From: Candidatus Methanoplasma sp.
GTDB lineage: Archaea; Thermoplasmatota; Thermoplasmata; Methanomassiliicoccales; Methanomethylophilaceae
DNA length: 64,000 bases
Assembly: GCA_031256955.1 (NCBI GenBank)
Contig: JAIRPP010000013.1
Location: forward strand, 62,001-126,000
Reading direction: 5' to 3'
Under the pieces are notes generated by a model. That model searched no databases. It had not been told where the DNA came from and saw nothing but the letters and a program-made list of their open reading frames with translations. The translations under genes were made by a program, and so were the position numbers. The first letter of the stretch is position 1. The number at the start of each line of letters is the position of its first letter. Below are positions 50,922 through 58,605 of the stretch, one piece after another.

Positions 50922-51578
50922 ATGAGGCTATCGAGATGCTCGGGCACGCCCAACATAGGCGTGTACGCCAGAGCGAGCGACGGCCTCGCCATAGTCTCCG
51001 CCGCCGCCGACCCCGCGTTCGTCAGGGACGTGGAGGAGGCGCTCGGCGTCGAGGCCGTGCTGGCCACGGTCTCGGGCACTTTTCTCACCGGGCCGCTGGC
51101 GGCCATAAACTCCAGCGGCGCGGTGGTGTCCGGGGCGATCGAGTCCGCGGAGCTGGAGGCCCTGCGGAAGCGCGTCCCGGTCACCGTGATCTCGGACAGG
51201 CTCAACGCCGCCGGGAACAACATCGCCGCCAACGACAGGCGCGCCCTGGTGAACCCCGCCCTCGGCAGGAAGGCGGAGAAGGAGATAGAGGACGCGCTCG
51301 GGGTCGAGGTGGTGAGGGCGTCGGTGGCGGGGTACGGGACCGTGGGGTCCGTGTGCGCCGTGACGAACAAGGGCTGCGTATGCGCGGCCTCCGCGTCCGA
51401 CGAGGACCTGAGGCTGCTGCGCGAGGTGTTCGGCTTCGACGCGAAGAGGGTCTCGGTCAACCACGGCTCGGCGCAGGTCGGCGCGGGGCTCGTGTGCAAC
51501 TCCAGGGGCGCGCTCGTCGGCGACGACACCACGCCCATAGAGATGGGGAAGATAGAGGACGGGCTCGCCCTGTTCTGA
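50922..51578 (+). CDS. eif6: Translation initiation factor aIF6
   Basis: A 218-residue pentein-fold protein that binds the 50S subunit (uL14) and prevents premature joining. It shows the five-fold pseudo-repeat (GTPNIGVYARASDGLAIV; GTFLTGPLAAINSSGAVV; NIAANDRRALVNPAL; GTVGSVCAVTNKGCVC; QVGAGLVCNSRGALVGDDTTPIE). ATG 50922 or GTG 50919 starts it. It is last in the ribosomal operon and abuts a convergent hydrolase gene with no spacer. Confidence 0.95.
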   Translation: MRLSRCSGTPNIGVYARASDGLAIVSAAADPAFVRDVEEALGVEAVLATVSGTFLTGPLAAINSSGAVVSGAIESAELEALRKRVPVTVISDRLNAAGNNIAANDRRALVNPALGRKAEKEIEDALGVEVVRASVAGYGTVGSVCAVTNKGCVCAASASDEDLRLLREVFGFDAKRVSVNHGSAQVGAGLVCNSRGALVGDDTTPIEMGKIEDGLALF

Positions 51579-52220
51579 TCACCTGTCGAAGACCCAGACT
51601 CCCATGAACTCGGAGAGGTCCTCCGCGAGCAGCTCGACCTCGTTGCCGACGTAGACCACCGATTCCTCGGGCACGTTCTCCAGGAACGCGTCCAGCGAGC
51701 TCAGGGGTATGGTCAGGCCGCCCACGCGGTAGTGCATGGGCACCACGATCTTCGCGCCTATGTCCCCTATGACCCCCATCAGCTTCTTCACGGGGATGGT
51801 GTACACCTCCCCCACGGGGACGAACAGTATGTCCACCCCGCGGATCGCGTCCATGACCTCCGCCGACGGCGCGTCGCCCAGGTCCCCGCAGTGGCATACG
51901 GAGATCCCGTCCATCTCGAACCTGTATATCACGTTGCTCCCGCGGACCGCCCCGCCCTCCTCGTCGTGGAACGAGGGGAACCCCTCGAAGTCCATCCCGC
52001 AGACCGTCTTCCTGCCGGTCTCCGCCACTATGTCCGCATGGTCTCCGCGCACCACGCGCACCGCGTTATGGTCGTAGTGGCCGTGGGACACGAGGACCAC
52101 GGACGCGGACGACACCGGCGGCCGTATGCCTATCGACTTCCCGTCGTGCGGGTCCGTGAGGACCGATACCCCCGAGCCAACGAGCTCGAAGCATGAATGC
52201 CCGTGCCATCTGATCTTCAT
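51579..52220 (-). CDS. Metallo-beta-lactamase-fold hydrolase (UPF0173-like)
   Basis: A 213-residue cytoplasmic metal-dependent hydrolase. The metal-site motifs are IRWHGHSCFEL, VSHGHYDHNAV (HxHxDH), VCHCGDLGD and VPMHYR. This matches the UPF0173/UlaG-like branch of archaea and bacteria, with unknown substrate. The ATG at 52218-52220 starts at the conserved MKIRWHG; an in-frame ATG at 52229 is an alternative. It is convergent with aIF6. Confidence 0.9.
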   Translation of the reverse strand: MKIRWHGHSCFELVGSGVSVLTDPHDGKSIGIRPPVSSASVVLVSHGHYDHNAVRVVRGDHADIVAETGRKTVCGMDFEGFPSFHDEEGGAVRGSNVIYRFEMDGISVCHCGDLGDAPSAEVMDAIRGVDILFVPVGEVYTIPVKKLMGVIGDIGAKIVVPMHYRVGGLTIPLSSLDAFLENVPEESVVYVGNEVELLAEDLSEFMGVWVFDR

Positions 52221-52432
52221 GCCGGCCATAACGCGCACCGCCGATAAAAACCGCTCGCCCCAGGCGCCGCCCCGGACGCGATCCGGGAGGGGCCGGGAGG
52301 GCGATCCGGGCCGGGATCCGCCCGCTCGGGGCGCCGGCGGAACCCCGCGGCTGGCAAATCGCCCGGGCGGCGGGCGCCCGCGGCCGGAGGCCATGCATAG
52401 GGATAATATACGTCCCCGCAGATAGTAAAGCG

Positions 52433-53545
52433 ATGAAGAAGACCCTGGTCCTCGTCGTAGACAGAGACGACGATTTCGGCATCAAAGGCGGCGTCGACAC
52501 CCCCGTCATAGGGGTGGAGCAGTGCTCCGTGGCGGCGATGCGCCTTGGGATAGCCGATCCCGAGGATTCCGACGTGAACGCGCTCTACGCGGCCATAAAC
52601 ATATACCGCGAGATAATCGCGGAGGCGGGAGGGGACGTGGAGGTCGCCCTCATATGCGGCAACGAGAAGGTGGGCTACAGGTCGGACACTGCCATAGTGG
52701 ACGAGCTGGAGGCCGTATTGGAGGAAGTGGGGCCCGACCGCATAATCCTAGTGGGCGACGGGGCGGAGGACGAGTACGTGTACCCCATAATCTCGTCCCG
52801 CATAAAGATCGATTCGGTCAGGAAGGTCTACGTAAAGCAGGCGCCGGGGATAGAGGGCACAGTATACATCATATCCCGCATATTGGAGGACCCGGCCAAG
52901 AGGAAGCGCTTCCTGGCGCCGCTGGGGTGGATCATAGCCCTCGTGTCGCTGGTGTACATCGTCCCCGCCGCGGTGTCCGGCTCCAGCGTGTTCAGCGTCA
53001 CGGGCCCCCTCATCGCCTTCCTGATAGGGGCCATCTTCCTCCTGTACGCGTACAGCGTGCCAGACTGGCTGTCGAAATGGAGGGAGAAGTGGGTCAGGAG
53101 GATACGGCACGGGAGCGTGACCGTCACATTCTTCATGATATCCTCCCTGTTCATAGTGTTAGGGATGATCATAGGGTACCTCTCCCTGGGCGAGGTGTAC
53201 TCCGGGTCCGTTTTCCAGGGGGCGGCGTGGTTCATGTCCAACGCCATGTGGCCGTTCATATTCGCCGTCCTCGTCTACGAGGTCGGCGGGCTGGCGGACG
53301 CGTACCTGTCCACCCGCACGGTCAAGCTGAAGTACGTGGTGCTGAGCGTCATCGTGGTGGCCATGGGGCTGGTGCTCACGGGCATGCTGGACGTGCTGCT
53401 GGGCTATTACGGCATAGGCGCATCCAACACGCTCCTGATGACGGCGGAGATCATAGCCGGGATCAGCCTCGCGCTCGCCATAGCCATAGTGCAGAGGCGC
53501 ACCGGCAGGTCGGGCGCCGCCGCGGCGGAGGCGTCGGAGGGATGA
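52433..53545 (+). CDS. DUF373 family membrane protein
   Basis: A 370-residue archaeal DUF373 protein. The soluble N-terminal domain (residues 1-about 150) reads TLVLVVDRDDDFGIKGGVDTPVIG and IILVGDGAEDEYVYPIISSRIKI. Seven or so transmembrane helices (LGWIIALVSLVYIVPAAV onward) follow. Function is unknown, but the family is archaeal-specific. The stop overlaps mptE's start by 4 bp. The 210-bp gap before it shows no gene. Confidence 0.9.
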   Translation: MKKTLVLVVDRDDDFGIKGGVDTPVIGVEQCSVAAMRLGIADPEDSDVNALYAAINIYREIIAEAGGDVEVALICGNEKVGYRSDTAIVDELEAVLEEVGPDRIILVGDGAEDEYVYPIISSRIKIDSVRKVYVKQAPGIEGTVYIISRILEDPAKRKRFLAPLGWIIALVSLVYIVPAAVSGSSVFSVTGPLIAFLIGAIFLLYAYSVPDWLSKWREKWVRRIRHGSVTVTFFMISSLFIVLGMIIGYLSLGEVYSGSVFQGAAWFMSNAMWPFIFAVLVYEVGGLADAYLSTRTVKLKYVVLSVIVVAMGLVLTGMLDVLLGYYGIGASNTLLMTAEIIAGISLALAIAIVQRRTGRSGAAAAEASEG

Positions 53546-54243
53546 GGTTCTCGGAGTGGGAGCCCGTCTACGAGGCGATACTGGCGGACATGGGGTACGA
53601 CGGGGATTGCGACGAGAGGTCCGCGAGGGTCGCCAAGGCCGCGCTCCAGCGCCTGGACCTGGCGGACGACGACATCTTAAGGGACGTCATAGGGGCGGAG
53701 GCCACCGTGCTCGGGAACGCCGCGCGCCTGGCGGGCGACCTGTCCTCCATGGGGGCCGTCGGGGCCGTGCTGTGCTCCGGGTCCGCCGCGGGGGCGGCCA
53801 TGGCCGCCGGATGCATGCCCGACGCGGTCGTGACGGACCTCGACGGGGACATAGGCCCGCAGATCGAGGCCAGCGCCGCGGGGGCCGTGACCCTCATCCA
53901 CGCCCACGGGGACAACGCCGAGCTCATCCTGAGGCACGCGCCGGAGTTCAGGGGCCCCGTGATCCTCACGGTGCAGTCCAAGCCGAGCGGCATAGCCTGC
54001 AACTACGGGGGCTTCACCGACGGGGACCGCGCAGTGTGCGTCGCCCGCCACTTCGGGGCCCGGAGGATACGCCTGCTGGGGTTCGACTTCTCGGAGCCGT
54101 CTCCCAAGGGCGGGTCGGACCCCGCGGAGAAGATGAGGAAGCTGGAGTGGGCCCGGAGGATAATCTTCGGGGGCGGGGGCCTGGACATAGAGGCGCCGGA
54201 GGGCGTGCGCCCCCCGGAAGGGTTCGCATGGCCCGGCGTCTGA
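53542..54243 (+). CDS. mptE: 6-hydroxymethyl-7,8-dihydropterin pyrophosphokinase MptE
   Basis: A 233-residue archaeal DUF115 enzyme adding pyrophosphate to 6-hydroxymethyldihydropterin on the path to tetrahydromethanopterin, a methanogen C1 carrier. Motifs are MPDAVVTDLDGDIGPQIEAS, VTLIHAHGDNAELI and ILTVQSKPSGIACNYGGFTDGDRAV, then ARRIRLLGFDFSEPS. It is coupled to the DUF373 gene. A palindromic element directly follows the stop. Confidence 0.92.
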   Translation: MRFSEWEPVYEAILADMGYDGDCDERSARVAKAALQRLDLADDDILRDVIGAEATVLGNAARLAGDLSSMGAVGAVLCSGSAAGAAMAAGCMPDAVVTDLDGDIGPQIEASAAGAVTLIHAHGDNAELILRHAPEFRGPVILTVQSKPSGIACNYGGFTDGDRAVCVARHFGARRIRLLGFDFSEPSPKGGSDPAEKMRKLEWARRIIFGGGGLDIEAPEGVRPPEGFAWPGV

Positions 54244-54246
54244 AAG

Positions 54247-54374
54247 ATTTTCTCGACACTGTCGAGAAAATTCATCTGAGACGCCTGGGTAACCCGGTTC
54301 AGAAGCCCCGTGTGGCTTTCATCCGTCGCCTCTCTCTCAGGCAGGATCGATTTTCTCGACAGTGTCGAGAAAAT
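54247..54374. repeat. Paired 25-bp palindromes around a foldable 78-bp spacer
   Basis: Two perfect palindromes, arms ATTTTCTCGACA/TGTCGAGAAAAT, centred on a single base (C in 54247-54271, G in 54350-54374), enclose 78 bp. The spacer can fold: CTGAG (54276 onward) pairs with CTCAG near 54340, enclosing hairpins CTGGGTAACCCGG and AAGCC/GGCTT. It begins 3 bp after the mptE stop and ends about 50 bp before a TATA box (GATATTTAATAC). It could be a terminator pair, a small RNA gene or a mobile repeat. Confidence 0.7.
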
Positions 54375-54526
54375 CTTCCGCGGCCGTCCGGGCGGCGCCT
54401 CGCGGGCCGCTCCGCCCGCCCCGGCAGATATTTAATACGGAGACGCCGTTACGCCCAGACATAGAGAGGCCGCGGGCCCCGCGCCGCGTCGGGGCCCCGC
54501 GCGATCGAACCAAGGGAGACATCGGT

Positions 54527-56065
54527 TTGGAGCTAACTTACATCGTCCTGCTGGCGCTGGCCATAGTCTACGTCCCCATATACGTCTGGGTCAGGAAGGG
54601 GCCCAGGAGGGCTGGGCGGTACGGGCTGAGGAAGTACGGCCCGACCATAATGGTCGAGACCGAGTGGGGCAAGAGGCTCATGGACCGCCTCGCCGGGCAC
54701 ACGCGCTTCTGGAGGGCGTTCGGCGCCGTCTCCATCGCGCTCATGTTCCTTATGATGGCGCTCATAGTCTACATCCTGGCGATGGGCGCCCTGAACCTCC
54801 CGTCGGCGTTCTCCTCCCCGGGGATGGGGCTGGAATACACCCTCGCGATACCGGGCCTCAACCCCCTCCTCCCGATATGGTACGGGCTCATCGGGCTCAT
54901 CGCCGCGATGGTGATCCACGAGCTGGCCCACGGGTTCCAGTCCAGGGCGAACGGGATCGGGGTGGAGTCCACCGGGGTGCTGTACTGCGTGGTTCCCCTG
55001 GGGGCGTTCGTCAACCCGGACGAGAAGGACGTGGAGAAGGCCAGCAGGAGGGCCAAGCTGGACCTGTACGCCGCGGGAGTGTCCATAAACGTGATCTCCG
55101 CCGCGGTCGTGTTCCTGCTGTTCGCGGTGCTGATGCTCGGGGGCATATCCTCCCCCTACGGCGACAACGCGGCCGTGTACCAGGTGACCGGGGATTCGCC
55201 CGCGTCCGACGCGGGCATACCCACCGGCGCCATAATCCTGGAGGTCGACGGGGAGAGGTACGCGTACTCGTCGGACCTGGGCAAGAGCTACTCCTGGAGC
55301 CCGGGCGACATGGTCTCGGTGAAGTACCTGCTGGAGGACGGGGAGCACGAGGCGGAGATGCGCTGGGGCCTGTACATAGAGCGGGTCACGTCGGACCCCG
55401 CGGGGCAGGCGGGCGTGGAGAGGGGCTCGTTCCTGATATCCGTGACCGACAAGGCGTCCGGCGTCAAGACGCAGATCTACGGGTACCCCGAGTTCATATC
55501 GTACATGGGCTCCACCAGGCCGGGCATGACGGTCGCGCTGGAGCTCATGGACAGGGGCGGCGCCGTCTCCGAGAGGGACGTCACGCTGGGCTCCAAGGGG
55601 GACATAGGCTTCCTGGGGATCGCGACCACCACCTCGGGGATGAACTTCAGGACCCCGGCGGAGATCCTGGACATCGCCAGGAACCCGCTGCACGGGGCGG
55701 ACACCCCGAGAGAGGCGGCGACGTCCATGCTCGGGTACATGTCGGGGCCGTTCAACGGCTTCTCGCCCATGCCGGAGAAGGTCCACTGGTGGTACGACGC
55801 CCCCATGGGGGACGCGTTCTGGATCCTGCTGGCCGCGCTGTACTGGATATTCTGGCTGAACCTCCTGCTGGGGATCTCCAACGCCCTGCCGGCGTTCCCG
55901 TTCGACGGCGGCTTCGCGTTCCTGCTGGGCCTGGACTCGGCGCTGGAGAGGATCGGGGTGAGGGACCCCGAGAGGCGGGAGAGGATCTCCGGCAGGATAT
56001 CGGGGATCGTGTCGTCGGCGGTGCTGGTGGTGTTCCTGCTGATAACGCTCTCGGTGGCCCTGTGA
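54527..56065 (+). CDS. Site-2 protease family membrane metalloprotease with PDZ region
   Basis: A 512-residue intramembrane zinc protease (M50). Catalytic motifs are AMVIHELAHGFQ (HExxH) and SNALPAFPFDGGFAFLLG (NxxPxxxxDGG). Between them lies a PDZ-like region (ITGDSPASDAGIPTGAIILEVDGE-type segment and a second SDPAGQAGVERGSFLISV). About seven membrane helices are visible. It probably cleaves membrane-anchored regulators or signal peptides. No ATG fits; TTG 54527 is preferred because AAGGGAGA precedes it and TATA-like GATATTTAATAC (about 54426-54437) lies upstream. Confidence 0.88.
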   Translation: MELTYIVLLALAIVYVPIYVWVRKGPRRAGRYGLRKYGPTIMVETEWGKRLMDRLAGHTRFWRAFGAVSIALMFLMMALIVYILAMGALNLPSAFSSPGMGLEYTLAIPGLNPLLPIWYGLIGLIAAMVIHELAHGFQSRANGIGVESTGVLYCVVPLGAFVNPDEKDVEKASRRAKLDLYAAGVSINVISAAVVFLLFAVLMLGGISSPYGDNAAVYQVTGDSPASDAGIPTGAIILEVDGERYAYSSDLGKSYSWSPGDMVSVKYLLEDGEHEAEMRWGLYIERVTSDPAGQAGVERGSFLISVTDKASGVKTQIYGYPEFISYMGSTRPGMTVALELMDRGGAVSERDVTLGSKGDIGFLGIATTTSGMNFRTPAEILDIARNPLHGADTPREAATSMLGYMSGPFNGFSPMPEKVHWWYDAPMGDAFWILLAALYWIFWLNLLLGISNALPAFPFDGGFAFLLGLDSALERIGVRDPERRERISGRISGIVSSAVLVVFLLITLSVAL

Positions 56066-56117
56066 GCCCGGGGGAGGGCGGGCAATCATTTTATCCGGGG
56101 TACCGCATTGAGGCGGC

Positions 56118-57092
56118 ATGTCTCTGGAGTCGTTGATCGACGCCATACGCTCTTTCCCGGGAGTCACCAGGAAGCGCCCCATCCGAAGCATAGTCGGGTC
56201 CTTCCCGACGGGGGCGTTCCCGCACGTGGCCGCCTCCATCGGCGAGGACGCCGCCGCGATAGAGCACGGCGACAGCTGCATCCTGTTCGCCGCCGACGGC
56301 ATAATGGAATCCCTGGTGGAGGCGGACCCGTACTACGCCGGGTACTTCGCGGTGCTGGTCAACGTGAACGACATAGCCGCCATGGGGGGCAGGGCCCTGG
56401 CCATGGTGGACGTGATATCCATGTCGAAGAGCAGGGTGTGCGGCAAGATCCTGGAGGGTCTCGCCGCGGGGGTGGAGAAGTTCAACGTGCCCATAGTGGG
56501 CGGGCACACCCATCCCGACTGCAGGTACAACGCCATAGACGTATCGATCATAGGCACGGTCCGCAGGGAGGACATCGTTCTGAGCTCCACCGCGCAGGAC
56601 GGCGACGACGTGGTCTTCGTCATGGACCTGGACGGCTTCTACCCGCCCGGGCTCAGCTACGCGTGGGACACCACCAGCAGGAAGAGCGCGGCGCAGGCGC
56701 AGGCGCAGATGGAGGCGGCGGCGAGGGTCGCGTCCGCCCATCTGGTCCATGCCGGGAAGGATATGAGCAACCCCGGGTGCGTGGGGACCCTCGGCATGAT
56801 GCTGGAGAGCTCCGGCAAGGGCGCGATAGTGGACGTGGGGAAGATACCCGTCCCGGAAGGGGCGGACCTCACCCGCTGGCTGCTGTCCTACCAGGGGTGC
56901 GGCTTCGTGTTCTCGTGCCCGCCGGAGAGCTCCGGGGAGGTCGTCAGGATCTTCGGGGAGGCCGGATGCGCCGGGGCGGTCGTGGGGAGGGTGGACTCGT
57001 CCCGCCGCCTCAGGCTGTCCATGGGCGGGGAGGAGAGGGTCCTGTTCGACTTCGAGAGGGACATCATAACAGGCTGCGGGCCCGGCGCGTGA
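56118..57092 (+). CDS. Methanogenesis marker protein 2 (AIR synthase/ThiL-like)
   Basis: A 324-residue PurM-like ATP-dependent protein found in methanogens. It contains TGAFPHVAASIGEDAAAIEHGD, DGIMESLVEADPYYAGYFAVLVNVNDIAAMGGRALAMVDVIS (visible in its NVNDIAAMGGRAL core) and NVPIVGGHTHPD. The C-terminal MSNPGCVGTLGMMLESSGKGAIVDV matches the family. Its role in methanogenesis (possibly methyl-coenzyme M reductase assembly or cofactor synthesis) is unknown, but it is a marker that supports a methanogen. Confidence 0.9.
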   Translation: MSLESLIDAIRSFPGVTRKRPIRSIVGSFPTGAFPHVAASIGEDAAAIEHGDSCILFAADGIMESLVEADPYYAGYFAVLVNVNDIAAMGGRALAMVDVISMSKSRVCGKILEGLAAGVEKFNVPIVGGHTHPDCRYNAIDVSIIGTVRREDIVLSSTAQDGDDVVFVMDLDGFYPPGLSYAWDTTSRKSAAQAQAQMEAAARVASAHLVHAGKDMSNPGCVGTLGMMLESSGKGAIVDVGKIPVPEGADLTRWLLSYQGCGFVFSCPPESSGEVVRIFGEAGCAGAVVGRVDSSRRLRLSMGGEERVLFDFERDIITGCGPGA

Positions 57093-57125
57093 GGGCCCCG
57101 CCCGCGGCGCGGGCGGAGCCCGCTC

Positions 57126-57988
57126 ATGCATTACGCCGACTACAAGACGATGCTCTCCCCCGGCAACGGCATGAACGTCTACCGCGGCTGCACACACGGC
57201 CGCATATGCTGCGACAGCAGGAGCTCGCGCTACCGCACGGGCCGCGGCTTCGAGGACGTGGAGGTCAAGCGAGGCGCCGCCCCGATCCCGGACGGGCAGC
57301 TCCGGCGGAAGAGGAGGCCCTGCATGATAGGCACCGGCTCCATGTGCGACCCCCACATCCCCCTGGAGGAGGGCCTCATGGCCACACGCGGGTGCCTGGA
57401 GGCGATAGAGAGGCGCGGGTTCGGGCTGTCGATCCTGACCAAGTCCGACCTGGTCCTGAGGGACCCGGACCTCCTGAAGTCGATCAACGCCAAGGCCAAG
57501 TGCGTGGCGCAGACGACCCTGACGACGTTCGACGACGGCCTCTGCCGGAAGCTGGAGCCGAACGCCCCCGCCACTTCGGACAGGGTCCGCGCGCTGGAGG
57601 CCCTCAGGGACGCGGGAGTGCCGACGGTCGCGTGGCTGTGCCCCATCCTGCCGTTCATAAACGACACGGAGGAGAACCTGCGCGGCCTGCTCGGATATTG
57701 CGCCCGGCGGGGGTCAGGGGGGCGATGTGGTTCGGGGCGGGCGCGACGCTGCGCGACGGCAGCAGGGAATGCTTCTACGAGAGCCCGGACCGCCTCTTCC
57801 CGGGGATGAGGCGGAGGTACGAGCGCGCCTTCGGAAGCGCCTACGCGTGCGAGAGCCCCGACGCGCCGCGCCTGGACGCGGTCCTGAGGGGCGAGTGCGA
57901 GAGGCTGGGGATCATGTGGAGGAGGGAGGACGCGTTCGCCTACCTGAGGGAGCTGGAGCCCAAGTGGAGGCAGTCGACGCCGGTTTGA
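57126..57988 (+). pseudogene. SPL-family radical SAM protein, frameshifted and with a broken cluster motif
   Basis: An SPL-like radical SAM (COG1533) protein. It opens with SPGNGMNVYRGCTHGRICCDSRSS, where the CxxxCxxC cluster motif has Arg instead of the second Cys. It continues with CMIGTGSMCDPHIPLEEG, GLSILTKSDLVLRDPDLL and VAWLCPILPFINDTEENLRGLLGYCA. At about 57700-57712 (GCCCGGCGGGGG) the frame is lost. The family's C-terminus (MWFGAGATLRDGSRECFYE...LFPGMRRRYERAFG) continues in a different frame to 57988. Inserting one G restores it. It is a recently inactivated gene or carries a sequencing error, and the Cys change argues for real decay. Confidence 0.82.
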
Positions 57989-58011
57989 GCGGCGGCGCGG
58001 ACGGATAAGGG

Positions 58012-58321
58012 GGCGTTAGGCCACAGAGGTGGGCCTCGTCTCCCGGCGCGGGTGGACCGCATCGATCCTCGACCCCGTATCCCCGCAAACGTCAGTGGCT
58101 CAGGGTGAGGCTGCTCCCGTCAGGACCTGACCCGGTTCCCCTGATTATTCCGCGCGATGCGACCCTCCGGCCGCCCGCAACGGCTACGCCGACTCTGCAG
58201 GACGAGATCTCATGGTCTCTCTGCGGGCCCGAGCGTTCGACTCGGCCGCCCTCTGCTGTCACCCCCGCTGTTGACGGTTGCGGGTACAGGGCACGCCAAG
58301 CTCCCCGGTCAAGCCTAACGC
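58012..58321 (-). ncRNA. Signal recognition particle 7S RNA
   Basis: The minus strand encodes an archaeal SRP RNA of about 310 nt. The domain IV core GGGAACCGGGTCAGGTCCTGACGGGAGCAGCC-type segment (58091-58130) is present. The 5' end GCGTTAGGC (58313-58321) pairs with the 3' end GCCTAACGC (58013-58021), forming helix 1. TATA-like ATTAAATATCC lies at about 58339-58349, 25 bp upstream. Its protein partner SRP54 is encoded at 36126. Confidence 0.9.
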
Positions 58322-58391
58322 TACGGTTATCGGGGGAGGATATTTAATGGCTTTCGGGAAGGGGGCCGGGCCCCGGGCCCGGGGGTAAGGC

Positions 58392-58440
58392 ATGTATTAT
58401 ATACGGCATGCGCATTGGAGCGTGCTAATTGTTAGCACGC
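58392..58440 (+). promoter_or_regulatory. Symporter operon promoter with 9-bp-arm palindrome
   Basis: TATA-like GTATTATATACGG (58394-58405) is followed by GCGTGCTAA-TTG-TTAGCACGC (58420-58440). The palindrome starts about 18 bp after TATA, covering the expected transcription start, and ends 15 bp before the ATG at 58456. It is probably an operator or a leader hairpin. Confidence 0.65.
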
Positions 58441-58455
58441 ATCAAGGTGAATCAG

Positions 58456-58605
58456 ATGGACATCCTAGGATTATCGGACCCCTACATCATCGCCGCGTAC
58501 GCGGGGTGCTTCCTCACGGTGGCGCTGTGCGTCGCGTGGGCCCTGCTCTCGGGGGGCGACGGGGAGCGCCCGCGCCTGTTCAAGAGGGGGGGCGGGAAGA
58601 GATGA
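58456..58605 (+). CDS. Symporter small accessory protein
   Basis: A 49-residue protein with one helix (YIIAAYAGCFLTVALCVAWALLSG) and a basic tail (RPRLFKRGGGKR). The stop overlaps the symporter ATG by 4 bp (ATGA). It matches the small accessory-protein pattern encoded directly upstream of sodium:solute symporters in archaea. AAGGTGA precedes the ATG. Confidence 0.8.
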   Translation: MDILGLSDPYIIAAYAGCFLTVALCVAWALLSGGDGERPRLFKRGGGKR

